Source of the DNA: Omphalotus guepiniiformis
Taxonomy: Eukaryota > Basidiomycota > Agaricomycetes > Agaricales > Omphalotaceae
Reading direction: 5' to 3'
DNA: 64,000 nt
Assembly: GCA_028554645.1 (NCBI GenBank)
Contig: JAQOOI010000016.1
Location: 1,054,001 to 1,118,000, forward strand
The position numbers and the translations under genes were made by a program. Positions 23,897 to 35,266 of this stretch are shown here, piece after piece (within the stretch, counting starts at the first letter, position 1; every line of letters begins with the position of its first letter). A model generated the notes under the pieces. The model searched no databases, had not been told where the DNA came from, and was given only the letters and a program-made list of their open reading frames with translations.

Positions 23897-25369
23897 TTAG
23901 TTTCCCGACTGGCTCAAGTAAGAAGCCTGACCATTTGAAGTCTGGCTTTTATCCTGATTTTCAATTCTGTCCAATCTTTCTGAAATCTTCAACAAGGTGT
24001 TGGTAAAGACTGACATATCAAAACTATTATGTTGAGATTCAGAAGGTCCACTAGGCATATTATATCCCATGTCACTTTCTTCTGCAAAGATGAAGGCATT
24101 TTTGCCAACTTCCTTATCCCAACCTTTTTGTTTAGCAATAGCTTCAATTTTGTCCTTTCTAGAAGAATTCATATCACCAGATGGAGCAACTTGTCCATCT
24201 TTCATGACTATCATTCCTCTTGCATTCCTAACTAAATATCCCTTCTCAAACTGTGATTTCTGGTGAGGACAATTTGTAGCAATATGCCCTTTCTCACCAC
24301 AGAAATAACAAGAATATTCTGTAGGTCCTTGTGGGTTTGCATATCTATTACCACGGTTCTGGCCCATAGCAATAGATTGCATGTGTGGTATATTCATACC
24401 ATTGTTACCACCTAATGTCTCTGCAAGAACCTTTTGAACTTGAGAGATCAAGGTAGCTTGATTCTCTTCAAATCTAGATTGCACCTGTTTCAAGGCAACT
24501 TCATGCCTATCCATTGTATCAGCAATCTTTCTTTCAAATTCATTCTTCTCAACATTCTCCCTTTTAATATTAAAAGGTGTGTAACTTCTTTCTCTTTCTG
24601 TTTCAGAGGCTAGAGACATGCCAACTATTGCAAAACCATCATCCATGTTATTCTCACAGATGTGGGCAGCAGCAGCTATCACATCCTCAATAGGATACTT
24701 GTCTTCCCTTCTTCTAGGATTATCTGGATTAGCTATATAAGTCTTTTCCAGTCTATCCTTTACTTTATCCCAGAAAGCAGGTTCTAAGGATCTGCCAAAC
24801 AGAGTTACTGCCTCTAAGTTAGAGATAACAGCCGGTGGCTTTGCAGCTTTCTTATACTCATATTCAAACAGCCTTTTGAACTTGAAGAACTTATCAAAGT
24901 TCTTCAACGGAATATATGCATACTCTGAATTTAACTTTCTTAACTTGTTCAGAGAACCTCCTTCTTCTAAAGAAGACTCTGGAAAGTTTTGTTTCAAAGC
25001 ATCTTTGAATGTTCCCCACTTTCTACTTTTTGTTTCAGGGTAAGCTTCAACCCTTTTCTTTGTATCATGAGTCATCCAGTCTGTAGCTAAGTAAATCTTT
25101 GCTGCATCATTTTTAATTCCCATTTTCAGGAATATTTCTTCCACTTGTTCCAACCAGCTTATCAAACTGCCAGGATCTACATGGTCAAAGATTGGTGCCA
25201 TTTTTGATTTCTTAGGAAGCTTATCATTCTGGATTTCCTTTAATGCTTCTGGGGAAAGTTCATGAACTCCCACAAAAGTTGTCCTTGTATTATCATTGTT
25301 TCTGGGTATATCATCATCTCCTCTACTTTGTCCACTTGGACCAGCACCAGTAGTACTAGTAGCAGGCAT
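23897..25369 (-). CDS. TyB Gag
   Basis: 490 residues from the ATG at 25369; the same frame stays open upstream to about 25710 without a methionine, so the true N-terminus may be longer. The central part matches a retrotransposon Gag/capsid (ISWLEQVEEIF, then KRLFEYEYKK). The zinc knuckle CYFCGEKGHIATNC (24266-24310) is a perfect C-x2-C-x4-H-x4-C. It binds the element RNA and forms the particle. No internal stops. Confidence 0.85.
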   Translation of the reverse strand: MPATSTTGAGPSGQSRGDDDIPRNNDNTRTTFVGVHELSPEALKEIQNDKLPKKSKMAPIFDHVDPGSLISWLEQVEEIFLKMGIKNDAAKIYLATDWMTHDTKKRVEAYPETKSRKWGTFKDALKQNFPESSLEEGGSLNKLRKLNSEYAYIPLKNFDKFFKFKRLFEYEYKKAAKPPAVISNLEAVTLFGRSLEPAFWDKVKDRLEKTYIANPDNPRRREDKYPIEDVIAAAAHICENNMDDGFAIVGMSLASETERERSYTPFNIKRENVEKNEFERKIADTMDRHEVALKQVQSRFEENQATLISQVQKVLAETLGGNNGMNIPHMQSIAMGQNRGNRYANPQGPTEYSCYFCGEKGHIATNCPHQKSQFEKGYLVRNARGMIVMKDGQVAPSGDMNSSRKDKIEAIAKQKGWDKEVGKNAFIFAEESDMGYNMPSGPSESQHNSFDMSVFTNTLLKISERLDRIENQDKSQTSNGQASYLSQSGN

Positions 25370-25874
25370 AGTAGTAACTTCTCTGAAACTCTTTTTAGAT
25401 TTTTGTGCTGAAGCAGGTAGTCTATAAGACTTTCCAAATCCAACAGTAGATTTAGGCGGACGTAAACGATCAAATTCACCGGGTATGAACTCCCGATTAT
25501 TGTCAGATGACAGAACAAAAGAACCAGGTAATACTGGATCAACACTTTCAGGCTCTGGTACTGATTTCCCTTTGCCCTTAGATGCAGAACTAGTAACACT
25601 TCTTTCTCTTGTAGAAGATCTGGATTGAAAGTTTAAAACTTCTTCACCAGCTCTTTGGGAATTCTTTGTCTGACGTTTTGGTTTAGGTTTGCTAGGTCCA
25701 CTAATTTTGACCAGTGAACTTCACAATCCAAAATTAAAGCAAAAGCTCTATGTAGCACTGTATAGAACAAAACAGTACTTTATTGCACAACACAAATCTC
25801 CTTGTAATTCAAACGGTAAAATTCCGTTAGAAAGCCACGAATTCGTCCCTCACGAAGTCAATTTGTACTTTTGA

Positions 25875-25892
25875 CCCTCGCGGTGGGCTCCA
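25875..25892 (-). other. TyB primer-binding site
   Basis: The minus strand reads TGGAGCCCACCGCGAGGG two bases inside the 5' LTR. The plus strand therefore looks like a tRNA 3' end finishing in CCA. TyC has the same site with one difference (29930-29947). I cannot name the tRNA from the sequence. Confidence 0.65.
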
Positions 25893-25894
25893 GA

Positions 25895-27271
25895 TGATGA
25901 GAATGAATCGGGGAAATGAACTGCTAAAGGGCTAATGAACAAAAACCCAAAAACAACCAAAACAACCAAGTCACTCGAAAGGTGCGAGTCTGAGGGGGTG
26001 TTGTCGAAGGTTCCGCACGACCAAACTTATGGCTTCTTTATTAGAACTTTATATCTTTATCACAAGAACTTTATAGCTGAGCTTTTAAAATGCACTAAGG
26101 CAAAAAGTAGCACAAGACGGTTTTGAACAAGACAGGTGTTCACTGCACAATCACAACCAATTGACCACAAGATCAAACAACCAATTCCAATAACACAACC
26201 AGTTCAATTCAACCAACAATGATCTTTATACAATATCGCAATAAACACCGGACTATAAACAGACCAGGGCAACTTTATGTTTTTGGTAGGATTTCCCTTC
26301 ACAGGCACGATTCACGTTATAAAGACGATCCCCAGTGACCCTGTGACTCTATGGTACTCTCCTTGATTTTCTCTCTCCAGGTTACTGCCCTTTTATACAT
26401 ACTGCCAGTCCAAAATTAATAAAAACGGAAATTATAGCTAAACTGTCCTGTTTTATATATATACCTATATCTGTGTATGTAGGTTGTAAGTATCTGTGTC
26501 AAGTATGTCCATTATTACTTGTATAGATCTATTTTATGAGGCAAAACCTCAAAAATGCGTTTTAATTCCATTATTTTTATTATAGTCAATATTCAGCCCC
26601 TTTATTTCATTTTTACGGATTTCCTTGACATTTCTCGGGCATCCGGGTTCCATAGGATTAATCACCTGATAGAAATTATACCCCTCAAAGTATCACATTG
26701 TTTCGTTAAAGGAACTCCTTCAATTCAGTAGTATTCCGAGAAATTTTACTGATCGAGTTTTTACACCTCCTAACCGGTTTCTTGTCAAGCAATTTTCACC
26801 GGACAATTAATCGAAGCAAATTTCCTCGATCAACTTTTGTTCCTGGCGATTAATTAAGGAGTAAATACCCCAAAACTATTCTAGATCCATTATTTCGACT
26901 CTATTTCGCGTCCCATCCATTTTTAGTTTCCGCCGGGTTTTTATTCTTTATTGACCGGAGGAAGATGTTCCCCTAATAGTTATATGATGCAATTGACGTT
27001 GTGATGTCAGAGTTCTCGTTACGAGATTGGGTGAGTCTGATTCAACAGTGGATGGCTATTGAACAATTCTCTACATCACAACTGTACTGACTAGCCTAGA
27101 ACCTTGATACACATGTTGTACCGTAGGTAATAGAACATGCTTTATTACTCAAATCACAACACATTTTGATTGACAAGGCGGGCACCTTTCAACCCTCTAA
27201 TACCTCACTGCAAATGCCTAAAATGATTAATCACCTGGCTTTTAATGCAGATGCCGAAAATCGGCGCATCA
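25895..27271 (-). repeat. TyB 5' LTR (right copy)
   Basis: Near-identical partner of 12545-13921. It is bordered outside by GCGG. Confidence 0.96.
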
Positions 27272-27646
27272 GCGGTGGGTAGCGATATTGCTATGGGTGA
27301 TGATGAACCCCCCTCTATTGCAGATTCCACTACTAACACCACAGTAGGTCACAACCCTACCCCGAACAATCTTGCTCTTTTGCTAAAACTATGTACCTCG
27401 CTTCAGACTCTCGACCTCGTGGCAGTTGAAGAGGTTACACGTGTTGCTCCTTTTACTCTGAAGGTTGAGCCTAGCGTCGTGGCGGTTAAAAGGGTACAAC
27501 CACGACCCTTTCTACAAATGTTATGCTGACTTAATGCTCCTTTCATAGCCTCACGCATCGACTAATCACCCTGTAAGATATCTCCACTTCTCTGAGATAC
27601 CACACATGCTTATTACTTCACGGCAATACCTTAAGGCAGTTGCTGC
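27272..27646 (+). pseudogene. 3' piece of the small-exon gene split by TyB
   Basis: It continues in frame from 12544 (VGSDIAMGDDEPPSIAD …). A probable intron ends in TTTCATAG near 27549, a short exon ends at a GTAAG donor near 27571, and another exon starts near 27636 but is cut at 27646 by an inverted TyB-family LTR. The function is unknown. Confidence 0.45.
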
Positions 27647-29026
27647 TGATGCGCCGATTTTCGGCACCTGCATTAAAAGCCAGGTGATTAATCATTTTAG
27701 GCATTTGCAGTGAGGTATTAGAGGGTTGAAAGGTGCCCGCCTTGTCAATCAAAATGTGTTGTGATTTGAGTAATAAAGCATGTTCAATTACCTACGATAC
27801 AACATGTGTATCAAGGTTCTAGGCTAGTCAGTACAGTTGTGATGTAGAGAATTGTTCAATAGCCATCCACTGTTGAATCAGACTCACCCAATCTCGTAAC
27901 GAGAACTCTGACATCACAATGTCAATTGCACCATATAGTTATTAGGGGAACATCTTCCTCCGGTCAATAAAGATTAAAAACCCGGCGGAAACTAAAAATA
28001 GATGGAACGTGAAATAGAGTCGAAATAATGGATCTAGAATAGTTTTGGGGTATTTACTCCTTAATTAATCGCCAGGAACAAAAGTTGATCGAGGAAATTT
28101 GCTTTGATTAATTGTCTGGTGAAAATTGCTTGACAAGAAACTGGTTAGGAGGTGTAAAAAACTTGATCAGTAAAATTTCTCGGAATACTACTGAATTGAA
28201 GGAGTTCCTTTAACAAAACAATGTGATACTTTGAGGGGTATAATTTCTATCAGGTGATTAATCCTATGGAACCCGGATGCCCGAGAAATGTCAAGGAAAT
28301 CCGTAAAAATGAGATAAAGGGGCTGAATATTGCCTACAATAAAAATAATGGAATTAAAATACATTTTGGAGGTTTGCCTCATAAAATAAGATCTATAACA
28401 AGTAATAATGGACATACTTGACACAGATACTTACAACCTACATACACGGATATAGGTATATATATAAAACAGGACAGTTTAGCTATAATTTCTGTTTTTA
28501 TTAAGTTTGGACTGGCAGTATGTATAAAAGGGCAGTAACTTGGAGAGAGAAAACGCAGGAGAGTACCATAGAGTCACAGGGTCACTGGGGATTGTCTTTA
28601 TAACGTGAATCGTGCCTGTGAAGGGAAATCCTACCAAAAAACATAAAGTTGCCCTGGTCTGTTTATAGTCCGGTGTTTATTGCGATATTTTATAAAGATC
28701 ATTGTTGGTTGAATTGAACTGGTTGTGTTATTGGAATTGGTTGTTTGATCTTGTGGTCAATTGGTTGTGATTGTGCAGTGAACACCTGCCTTGTTCAAAA
28801 CCGTCTTGTGCTACTTTTTGCCTTAGTGCATTTTAAAAGCTCAACCATAAAGTCCTTGTGATAAAGATATAAAGTTCTAATAAAGAAGCCATAAGTTTGG
28901 TCGTGCGGAACCTTCGACAACGCCCCCTCAGACTTGCACCTTTCGAGTGACCTGGTTGTTTTGGTTGTTTTTGGGTTTTTGTTCATTAGCCCTTTAGCAG
29001 TTCATTGCCCCATTTCATTCTCATCA
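27647..29026 (+). repeat. inverted solo LTR of the TyB family
   Basis: About 1380 bp, the reverse complement of the TyB LTR with many scattered differences, so clearly older than TyB. It has the family ends TGATG/CATCA but no matching duplication (left flank CTGC, right flank GCGG). It faces the TyB right LTR across a 375-bp spacer, forming a large imperfect inverted repeat. Left of it is a plus-strand gene and right of it TyC gag, consistent with a recombination product rather than a simple solo LTR. Confidence 0.9.
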
Positions 29027-29838
29027 GCGGTCTTAGTAAAGTGCTTAAGGAATGGTCGTAGGGTATTCCTCATTCTTAATACATCTTTGAAATCTTCCAT
29101 TGTTATATTCTTGTACTTCTTTGCGGCTCTTTCAAATTTTGCAAAGGAGAAAGTTCCCTCATCAGATCCTCCATCATAACTCTTCAAAATCTTGTCGCGG
29201 AACTCGATAAACGTCCCTCCGTCTTTCTCATACGTAGGCAACACCTTCCACTGTTCTCTTATAGTTGCTGGTAGGTAACGCAATGCGACTGATTTCTTAT
29301 CCGCTTCTTCCTCTATTTTGAAATCTTGGATAATATCCTCAATCTCTCCCAGATAGTCTCTGACATTGTCTACATCGTGATCGCGACGCAAATCTGGCGC
29401 TCCATGTTCTCTTCTCCTTGGAATCTTATCCATAGCTGGCATTTTTATGATATTTTCTTGAATTATAGGTAAAATAGGTGCAGAGTTCGGTGAAATATGT
29501 AAATCAAATAGAAGTGTGTGGACTTCGGATATTTCCTCATCCGAATGAGAATGTCTATCAATAGTTGGTGGGACTACTGAGTTTTGACGCGACGGTGGGT
29601 CTGGCCTAGGAAACTGGATTGAAGTACCTTCTCCGTAATCAGATAGTTCTTCGTCAAAGTTCCGCGACTGTCTAATACTCAAATCTTCCGTGTCAACTAT
29701 GTTAATCAATCCTCAGGGTTGAGCAACAACTTCAGAATGTGACTTCCTGTAGCTACTGACTCTTTTGATTGCCTTTGCACGGGCTAACGACTCTCTGGTA
29801 TTCTCTACCATTGAAGGCCATGAACTTTGTCTAGACAT
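29027..29838 (-). pseudogene. TyC Gag fragment
   Basis: The ATG at 29838 opens a frame interrupted by TGA at 29710-29712 (arginine expected from the CGA pattern elsewhere). After it comes about 230 residues with a Gag-like core (RYLPATIREQWKVLP; FIEFRDKILKSYDGG) resembling Gag of Agaricomycete LTR elements. The frame is cut at 29027 by the inverted LTR, removing the C-terminal half and any zinc knuckle. Confidence 0.7.
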
Positions 29839-29929
29839 TTTGTCTGATTGTTGGTTAGACAACCGTGACTATTACTCTTCGGTCTTGTACGAAACCTACA
29901 ACACTTCACTTAGCTTATTAATCAGAAAC

Positions 29930-29947
29930 CCCTCGCAGTGGGCTCCA
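29930..29947 (-). other. TyC primer-binding site
   Basis: The minus strand reads TGGAGCCCACTGCGAGGG, two bases from the LTR edge, identical to the TyB site except for one C/T. Confidence 0.6.
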
Positions 29948-29949
29948 GA

Positions 29950-31144
29950 TGATGTGCTTGGTATGGGGTATGAATGAGAAGAGGTGCTAGCTAACTCAAA
30001 TGAATCTACCAAGCACTCAAAACACACACAAAACACACAAAGACTTTTAAGTTCATGGGGTTTGGAGGACTAACAAACTCAGTGAAGCGAATAAGGTTTT
30101 TGTAAGAGGAGCTCGGAGACACAGTCAAAACCGACGTGGCACAGATAACTCTATGCTACACACCACACAAACAAACTAACACGTAACTGAACAAATCACC
30201 GTGACCAGTGACTACAAACAATACAACAACCAGACGATTGTTGGGAGATGCCAGACGACTTCTCACTTAGTGGAGTTGATTATAGGAGGATTTCAGAACT
30301 GCCAGACAACGAGTTCAACAAGTGACCAGACAATCCACTCTTATTCACACTACACACACAGGCTCCGCGGTACCAGATGATTCCGCTTGTAAACACTTAG
30401 GCACACTGACTTATAAACTTAACGCGACAGTTAACACTTTAAAACTTTCTAATCACTCAGAGGGACTTAAGCTTTTCCACACACAAATGCTATTAGCTCT
30501 ATGGGGGGGCTCGGGAACCTGTCCTTCCTTGCCCAGGCTCTATTTCTTATATACAGTATTTCTATTTATGTAGTACACACAAATGTCGCGATACTTGACA
30601 GTTACGAGTGATATGATGCATATGGTGCACCACGTAAGGTAGAGATGAAGTATAGTACACGGGAACAGGGTATCCTATATCGGTTTATAATCTTGCCGCT
30701 TTTAGAAAGTATCGTGGTAGTTCGCTAGCACTGTATCTCCTTACGTGTTCTACTTCCGCGTCGTCGGAAGTACTTCGTGTTACATCGTACGTCTAGACCC
30801 TTCTGTGGCTCAACAGTGGTCATTAGATATGACTAGCACACGGAGCTACTGCTACCTGGTTTCTAAGTCTGGCCCTCTGAGTAGTGCCGCGGTACTTTGT
30901 TACCTACGCGTTGGTTTATACAGTATTGGGGCCATCAAGTTATACACATCGGACCTTAGAACAAGTGCCACGACACTTTACTTGAGTGCATACTTAGGTA
31001 ATACCTACACTGAGAAGACCTATTTAGTGCCGTTCTACAGTCTTGTACACCCTTGTACACGTATACTGGTGGTTGAATGTGCATAATACACCGCGGAACT
31101 TAGGGCTATACAGCGTACTTAGTAGGTTTGTACTGGAGTGATCA
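29950..31144 (-). repeat. TyC 5' LTR
   Basis: About 1195 bp with ends TGAT/ATCA. The inner edge is defined by the primer-binding site and the outer edge by the abrupt start of copia gag sequence. No second copy is in the window, so the outer edge is inferred. Confidence 0.65.
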
Positions 31145-34100
31145 ATCCTGCGAGGCCAAAAATGGTAGTGGTATTCCTGTGGTCATATCAACAACCACCA
31201 CCAAATTCATTTGCTCCAACTGTAATCGTTCTGGACATTCAGATAAGTGATGCTGGGCTGTGGGTGGCGGAATGGAAGGAAAGGGGCCTAAGTGGTATAA
31301 GGCCCCGAAGGGAAAGGAGCCGGTTGCTACAGATTCCACCTCCTCTATGCCTAACACTGCATCTATGTCAACCCCTACTGCTGCAGCGATCATCAACATT
31401 ACTCCTATTGAGACCTTTGCATTGGGTGCAGGTATAGGCAAGGGTAGATGTTTGGTGTCACCTTCTTGTTCCCAAGCTCACTGGTCAAGGTTTTCCCTTA
31501 GACTGTGAAGGGAAGATACTGGACTGGTGATGGACGGACTGGAATTAGACACACCTCTCGCCTGTACTGTACACATTGTGCCTACCCCGCATACCATGCC
31601 TACTTATCTGGATAGTGGTGCCACCGTGCACTGTTTTGCCCATTGTGCATATTTCTCCGCATATAAGGAAGATCACATTGTTGGGAATACACCGGATCAT
31701 CCTTTCAAGGTTGTTGGACTGGGAACCGTGCACCTGAATATTAAGCTTCGCAATGGGAAAGTTCATCAAGTGGTATTGCCAGCTGTTCATACCCCTTCAT
31801 TTAACATGAATCTAATTTCATTGCTGGCTTTGGACGTCCTCGGTTTTTGTGGAACTTGGGGAGGATCAGTCTTAACTGTTGTACATTCAAAGTCTCAGCA
31901 GGTCATACTCGAGGGGACCTTCTCTCACACCAATGGATCTAGCTCTCTATACACCATTGACGTTGTTCAAGACATTATTGCTGCTGTTGCCGGTAGTCGT
32001 TCGCTGCACAAACCTGTTGGTCTGGAGATATGGCACGGGAGATTCAGTCATGCTGACATTCAAACAATTTTGAGACTGGCGGATGGAAATCTGATCGATG
32101 GTCTATCAATTACAGACCGTAAGGTCAATGGTCTTTGCGAGGACTGTGTCTTCGGCAAGATATCTCGTCGTCCATTTGACAATGTTGTTTCACATGGGTC
32201 AGAGCCTCTTAAACGCGTACATCTAGATCTTTGGGGACGATCACGGACAAAGAGTAGAGGGAGAGCTTGGTATATGATGCTCTGTGCAGATGGGGGCACA
32301 TCTATATGGATCTCTTACTTTTTGGACAGCAAGGATGCTGGAATGGTGCTAGCAACTTTTAGAAAGTTCCATGTCATGGCGGAGAACTAGACTGGTTGCC
32401 GGCTGAAGATTGTACGGTTTGATAAAGGTCACGAGTTTGACAATGTATTATTCCTAGCATATCTCAACGAACATGGGATTCTTTATGAACGAATTCCCAA
32501 AGCTTCCTCAGCTGCGAACGGACATGTAGAACGTGCCAACCAGACGGTTATTGAGGGAGCTCGTACTCAGCTCAAAGACACTTACATGAATGGTGGGCTG
32601 AATTGGTGGCAGCTCACTGTTACGTACGTGGGTTTCTTCCTTCCTCTCGCCATCCCGATGTTGTCCCCTGGGCCAAGTGGTTCTGTGTTGGCCATAAACT
32701 CAATGTCTTGCATCTACAATGGTGGGGTAGTGATGTTTGGGTGAAAGATTTGGATAGGGTGGCTGGGAAATTGGGCAGGCAGGGTTGGAAAGGCGTGATG
32801 GTGGGGTATATGGACCGAAGAGGATATCAGGTATTTGACCCTTCGTGTAACGCTGTTTTTGAGGTGCGAGACATAGTGTTCGAGGAGGGCGCCACACACC
32901 GGACGCGATGTTCTAAATTCAATGTTGATGATTCACTAGTCAACGCGGAGTCCCGTGTACCTTCGCTTACCGACGTTGATATTCCTGTTGGCGACGAAAA
33001 TGCTCCTGCATCGTCTGCAGTTTTTCAACAACTTGACATTCGTGTTGAAGACCTTCCCCAGGTTCTTCCTAATGATCCTGTTGCTCCTCCTGTTGCTCCT
33101 CGTAGATCTACCCGTATTACTTGTCCTTCTGCAGCTGAAGTTTGGCACCAGGAGTATACCGAACGTGAGGATCTTGAGCGTGAGGCTGGGGCAGAGTGGG
33201 CTCAGGACAATGCTCGCCCCGCTGCCAACCTTGTTGATGTCAGTGACTTACCCAATCCTATGCTACCTGATCTGTCTCTCTCTGACCCTATTGCTCTTGC
33301 GAGTCTTGTCAAAGGCGGTGGCTCAGTTCATATACCTCGATCATATGAGGAAGCAATGCAGAATGCGGACTTTTGGTACCCTGCAATGAAGGCCGAGATT
33401 GCAAACCTTGAAGATTGTGGTTGCTGGGATCTGGTGGATTTGCCGGAAGGGGCACATTGTGTGGATGGAATGTGGGTGTATGATGTCAAGGTAGATGGTA
33501 ATGGCAACATCATCAAGCCGAAGGCTCGTTATGTTGGTCGTGGTGATTCACCAGTCCCGGGCGTTGACTTTGATAAGGGTTGGGCAATGGTAGCGCAGCT
33601 GGAGTCGGTTAGAATGACGATGGCTGTTGCAGCGGTGAAGCGGTTGAAGGTTCGGCAATTTGATTTTTCTGCGGCCTACTTAAATGGTGTCATGGATCAA
33701 CCTATGTATATGTGACGACCCAAGGGCTTCATCAAGCAGGGGGAGGAGACAAAGGTGTGCCTGATGAAACGGCCATTGTATGGGTTTGTTCAATCAGGTC
33801 ATATCTGGTTCAAAACACTTCAAAGAGGTTACGAGGATCTAGGATTTTATTCTTCAAAGGCTGATCCATGCATACGCTCCCATCAAAATTCTGATGGTTC
33901 ATACTCTGTCATTACAACTCACACTGACAACGTTTTCAGTGTGTCATCTACGAGTTCGGAGGCTGACAAGGTGGTGAAGGAATTTGTGGAGAAGTGGGAC
34001 TTGAAGGAAGTGGACGCGTTGAATCTATTGCTGGGGCTGACAGTTGAAAAGTTTCCGAACAGTGACATTGCTATATCTCAAACGGCTTACTTTGAAAAGG

Positions 34101-34936
34101 TTCTACGACACTTTGGTCTATGGGATTTATATCCACTTGACACTCTGTTACGTCCGCGTGTACAATTCAAAACACGAGATGAACCACTGTCTAGCGATGA
34201 AGTCATGTTTATGAAGGATAAACCCTTCTGACCATTGCTGGGTTGCATGTTATGGAGGAGTTCAGGTACACATCCAGATATCTCTTATGCTTGTAGCGTT
34301 TTAGGGCAGGTACAGGTGAATCCTGTGCCTGAACATTGGGAGCTGTTAGTGGGACTTTGCAGGTACATTCAGGAAACATTAGACTATGGTCTACGGTACA
34401 GGTATTTGGACAGATCAGGAGTGGAGGGCAAAGGTGTTAAACCGGAGGGATTTGTAGATGCGGATTGGGCAGGATGTGCAAATACTCGACGCTCAACGTC
34501 AGGATATGTCTTTTTCATGGGTGGTTCACTGGTATCATGGTCATCTAAATGACAGATCATGGTGCTGTCTTCCACGGAGGCAGAATATATTTCTCTCACT
34601 AGAGCCGCTCAGCAGGTAATGTGGATGAAGTCCTGGCTGGACGAGATTAACCTTCCTGAGGATTTCCCCTTTGAACTTTGCGGTGATAACCTGGGGTCTA
34701 TCAGCCTGATGGAGACTACTAAAGCTCATGGACTATCCAAACATCTCAATATCTGTTGGCACTACATCCGTGATTGCGTTCATGACAATCATATCAAGGT
34801 CACCCATGTTTCCTCACAGGACAATTTGGCTGATATTCTGATGAAGGCCTTACCGAAATCTACGCACCGCACACTCGTGACGAAGTTGGGTTTGGATTGG
34901 AGAAGGCATGAGGCCAGGGAGAGTGTTGAGAAGTAA
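31145..34936 (+). pseudogene. copia Gag-Pol remnant
   Basis: Landmarks are a zinc knuckle CSNCNRSGHSDK*C with TGA at 31248-31250, protease TYLDSGATVHCF (about 31600), GAG-pre-integrase (WHGRFSHAD … CEDCVFGK), and integrase VHLDLWG and RFDKGHEF. Later come ANGHVERANQ, RT (QFDFSAAYLNG … LMKRPLYGF) and RNase H (ADWAGC, STEAEY). Further stops are TAG at 32388-32390 (Gln expected) and TGA at 33713, 34229 and 34550 (Arg expected). The RT catalytic pair reads HTDN (33929-33931 is AAC), so the second aspartate is lost by G-to-A. There is also a frame change near 32620. The copy is inactive. Confidence 0.85.
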
Positions 34937-34968
34937 GGATGTTAGTATGATGGATATGGACATTAGCG

Positions 34969-35246
34969 GACGATCACTCTGACGGTTTGGCTCATGCCTG
35001 TCCGGAGGATGTGGAATTCCTTTTCTTTTATTTGAATTATTCTTTCGATACTTATTGGATGTTTTGACAGTATCATCCTCAGTCGTTTGCATACTATCAA
35101 CTGAGGCAGACGATCGCTCTGACAGTTTGGCTCATGCCTGTGCGGAGGATGCGGAATTCCTTTTCTTTGATTTGAATTATTCTTTCAATACTTATTGGAT
35201 GTTTTGACAGTATCACCCTCAGTCGTTTGCATACTATCAACTGAGG
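34969..35246 (+). repeat. two tandem 140-bp units
   Basis: Unit 1 starts at 34969 and unit 2 at 35109. Both begin GACGATC and end near CAACTGAGG, with a few differences (mostly CG versus CA/TG). They lie inside the presumed copia 3' LTR. Confidence 0.85.
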
Positions 35247-35266
35247 TTCTTACTTACAACGTCTAC

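Larger units (their letters stand above)
12545..27271 (-). mobile_element. TyB: 14.7-kb Ty3-like LTR retrotransposon with two opposite-strand genes
   Basis: Direct repeats 12545-13921 and 25895-27271 (about 1377 bp, ends TGATG/CATCA) flank it, with a 4-bp duplication GCGG (12541-12544 and 27272-27275). I find only two mismatches between the LTRs, so insertion was recent. Read on the minus strand the order is LTR, primer-binding site, gag, protease, RT/RNase H/integrase, then about 4.6 kb with two multi-exon genes on the opposite strand, and the second LTR. At 14.7 kb it is far longer than a typical fungal Ty3 element. A stop and a frame change in integrase, plus an A-tract frameshift in the first companion gene, argue that this copy is not autonomous, or contains sequencing errors. 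Confidence 0.95.
29027..31144 (-). mobile_element. TyC: 5' remnant of a third LTR retrotransposon
   Basis: It comprises the 5' LTR (29950-31144), a primer-binding site and the first part of gag on the minus strand. The rest of gag and pol is missing at the inverted LTR junction (29026/29027). Its primer-binding site matches TyB at 17 of 18 bases, but the LTRs are unrelated by eye. It is inserted in the gag region of the copia element to its right. Confidence 0.8.
31145..35266 (+). mobile_element. 5'-truncated Ty1/copia retrotransposon
   Basis: Domain order zinc knuckle, protease, integrase, RT, RNase H (integrase before RT), which defines copia. The 5' LTR and most of gag are absent, displaced by TyC. 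A probable 3' LTR begins TGTTAG at about 34939 after a purine-rich stretch and may end near 35266; without a partner the right border is uncertain. Confidence 0.8.

Noticed and set aside
27647..29026. Simple solo LTR formed by recombination within one element
   Set aside because: A solo LTR should keep matching target duplications; its flanks differ, so recombination between two insertions or a rearrangement is preferred.
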